DNA from: Roridomyces roridus
Taxonomy: Eukaryota; Basidiomycota; Agaricomycetes; Agaricales; Mycenaceae
Reading direction: 5' to 3'
DNA: 64,000 nucleotides
NCBI GenBank assembly: GCA_029378245.1
Contig: JARKIF010000001.1
Coordinates: 1,612,001 to 1,676,000 of the forward strand
Shown here: positions 61,739 through 64,000 of the stretch, in pieces
Numbering within the stretch: position 1 is the stretch's first letter
How the letters are laid out: the number at the start of each line of letters is the position of its first letter
Notes under the pieces: model-generated
Seen by the model: the letters and a program-made list of their open reading frames with translations, nothing else
The model's database searches: none
What the model was told of the DNA's origin: nothing
Position numbers and translations under genes: made by a program

Positions 61739-64000
61739 ATGAGCCACAAGCTCGCCGCCGAGCGCGCCAGGCTGCAGGCAGGCTTGCTCACCGCCAAGGA
61801 AGATGACGATCCTCTCGCCGCCTATGACTACTTTATCAAATGGACTGTCTCCAACTACCCCGACAATGACCCAGACTCAGGCCTCCGAGAGCTCCTCCAC
61901 GAGGCCACGGGTGCCTTCCGGAACGACCCGCTCTACAAGACCGACCTACGATATCTCAAGCTGTGGCTGCTCTATATTCGACAGCTCGGGCGGACGGAGG
62001 GGATTACTGAGTTTGCCTTCTTGTTGGCGAACGGCATTGGGGCGTCTTACTCGGTTTTGTACGAGGAATATGCGAATGTGCTGGAATTGGAGGGACGGTG
62101 CGTCTAAAAATCAATTCTAAAGAGGAAATATTCTTAACAAGAACCAGGAACATCGAGGCCGAGGCTATATACACGAGAGGAATCAAGCGACAAGTCCGTC
62201 CCTTGGAACGTCTCAAGAGCAGATACCGCGAATTCAAGACCCGGTTGGGATCCAAGAAAGACCCGGAACGTACGCCTACCCAGAGGTCCCCCGAGCCGCA
62301 GCCCCCCACTGCGTCTTCTTCCTCTTCCTTACAAGTCTCGAACGCTGCACTGGCCGCATCAGCCGAGGCGCGTTACGCACATATATTCGCCCCAGCTCAA
62401 CCTGGTAAACGGCCAGAGAAACATCAGTTCGACCTGTCGCTGTTATTTAACGATGGGAAAGAGTACTGCATCGAAGAGGCCCGAGCACGGTCAATTGGGC
62501 TCTACGGAAAGAAGTGGCCGGCGCCACCGCCGCCCGCTCCTTTCCCCTCCGAGGCCCAGCTGAGCAGCTCTGGAGTCTCGTCATCATCGTCCTCGTCGTC
62601 TCTCAGGGTCAATTTCAATGACGACGGCCAAAGTACGTCCAAGATGGGTGGCCGAAGGCGAAGCATGTTGGGTGTCCCAGAGCCGACGGTGACCATCAAC
62701 ACCAAGGAGGCCCTTGCCGACGTCTTTGGGATGTTTAATTCTCCAGAGAAGACGGCGAAACTTGCTGCCATCGTTGTGAAGAAGATTGAACCTTCTACAC
62801 CCATGGCTCCACCCTCCGTTCGCAAACTAGTGAACGAGAACGAGAACGCGTATGCGAAGACTCCTCAATCCAGTCAGTCCATGCATGGCTTCCCGTTTCC
62901 CATTTTAATGAATTTCAGGCTTCCGGCCCTTTGTTGACGAGAACGCGAGTGTTAGCAAAAAGGAGAATACTCCCGCCAAAGTAAGATTTCTGTTGTATTT
63001 CGGCTTATTTTATTGACATTCGCTTCAGTTCGTTCCCTTCACGGACCCGGAAGTTTTCAAAACACCCTCCTTCACGGCGCCGCGAGGCGTGCTCGCTCAA
63101 AAGGAAACGCCGACGCCTGGTGGTAACGTCCGCCCAAATCCCAAGAGTACACTTAATAAACTCTCTGTTGTGCCAGAGGACGAGAATCCGCCTCCACCCG
63201 CACTGGAGAGGAATGTCTTCAAAGTGTTCACAGTCCCCGAAGACCCCGCGCCCAAACCCACGCCGTTACCGATGCGCGACGTCTTCACAGACGATCTTGG
63301 CAAGCCACAGCCAAGACCGACCCACGAACGCGCAAAGTCGTACCACGACTCGGTCACCCCCGCTGCTCCGGCGTTTACACCCTTTGTTGACGAAAACAGG
63401 ACACCTTTCAAGGTTTTCAGTCGTCCGCCCGATTCGAGCGCTGTTACACCTAGTAGTAACGCCGTCTTTACGCCGTTTAGAGATCCCCCAAAGCCTACAC
63501 CGACATTCACTCCGTTCCAGGATCCCGAGCCGAAGGAATTGAAGGTCCCCTCTCCTCCTCCCCGGACACCGTCATGGTCCAACTCTGTCGTGGAGATACC
63601 TGACGATGAGGAAGAGATTGAACAGTATCAAGACGATTACCAGTATGACGACGACGACGACGCTGGAGTCGGCGAGCATCTGCCACCCGAAGAAGAACAA
63701 GAGATGTACGAGGAAGCCGAGGACGAGTCGTACCAAGTTCCGCTCGGTGGGCGATTTGGGCAGTTTACGGTGATGACGCCGATTACGGAGAGGACGTTCG
63801 AGTATACGAGCACGACTACACGGTCGTCTGTTTTTGGAGGGACGCCGAGTCGAGTTTTGGGGCAGGTGGATGAGGGCGATGATACGGGGGGTTCAGCAGC
63901 GTCGTGGCGCGATGCTCGCTATGCTGCGAATATGGCTGACCGGCTGGCTGCAGAACTGCGGGATGAAAGTGAAGAGGAGGAGGAGGAACCGGTCCCTCCA
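61739..64000 (+). CDS. BUB1/Mad3 spindle-checkpoint protein, 5' part (runs off the window)
   Basis: Exons 61739-62097, 62148-62872, 62919-62980 and 63029 to the window end; phases agree and no stop occurs. The N-terminal domain matches the Mad3/BUB1 TPR region (DPLAAYDYFIKWTVSNYP, DLRYLKLWLLYIRQL, SVLYEEYANVLE, AIYTRGIKRQVRPLERLK), which binds the kinetochore protein KNL1. A disordered region then carries a KEN box (SKKENTP, 62960-62968) flanked by FRPFVDE and FVPFTDP, an ABBA-KEN-ABBA cassette, followed by three more FTPF-type motifs at 63374, 63467 and 63506. These bind Cdc20 and restrain the anaphase-promoting complex until chromosomes attach. An acidic stretch follows. Whether a C-terminal BUB1 kinase domain exists lies outside the window, so I give no symbol. 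Confidence 0.88.

Noticed and set aside
1..64000. CRISPR arrays, bacterial operons or plasmid origins
   Set aside because: No direct-repeat/spacer arrays were seen, and the intron-rich eukaryotic gene structure makes these irrelevant.

Overview
The window is nuclear DNA of a filamentous basidiomycete, most likely an Agaricomycete. The evidence is many short introns (mostly 44-57 bp, GT..AG with a few GC..AG), tightly packed multi-exon genes, a fungal-type (FunK1-like) protein kinase, chromodomain Ty3/Gypsy elements that prime from their own 5' end, a Helitron, and a tyrosine-recombinase relic. All exon models below were read by eye; unless stated otherwise, exon lengths sum to whole codons.

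Positions 1-24.3 kb are mobile-element territory. A small five-exon gene (98-1259, minus) is followed by a minus-strand Helitron replicase/helicase gene (24228 down to 1423). That gene is split by a chromovirus-type Gypsy element (5764-21076, plus strand, target duplication GCTGC). The gag gene of this outer element is split in turn by a second, minus-strand chromovirus (7030-13166, target duplication TCCGG/TCTGG). Removing each insertion on paper, leaving one target copy, restores the reading frame of its host gene, so the order Helitron, outer Gypsy, inner Gypsy is clear and both insertions look recent. The outer Gypsy also carries, antisense between pol and its 3' LTR, a two-exon gene for an acidic coiled-coil protein with a perfect Zn2Cys6 (Gal4-type) cysteine pattern.

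Positions 24.3-32.5 kb are gene-poor. They hold a frameshifted tyrosine recombinase, a decayed DUF6698-like gene, an intact FunK1-like kinase gene (29231-31487) and a tRNA-like Pol III signature.

Positions 32.6-50.3 kb are dominated by two giant paralogous genes placed head to head around a 500-bp shared promoter region: 42293 to 34686 on the minus strand (13 exons, 2333 aa) and 42794 to 50261 on the plus strand (12 exons, 2308 aa). Each fuses a UPF1/ZNFX1-class SF1 RNA helicase, an NFX1-like Cys/His segment and three CbbX/CfqX-type AAA+ ATPase modules, ending in a coiled coil and a conserved C-terminal tail. A coiled-coil protein gene flanks the pair on the left.

Positions 50.3-64 kb are ordinary, compact single-copy-looking genes: a Gly/Met-rich protein, a single-pass membrane protein, a small multi-pass membrane protein, a membrane-anchored WD40 protein, a seven-segment membrane protein, a Ser/Pro-rich nuclear-looking protein, and at the right edge the 5' part of a BUB1/Mad3 spindle-checkpoint gene with an ABBA-KEN-ABBA cassette.
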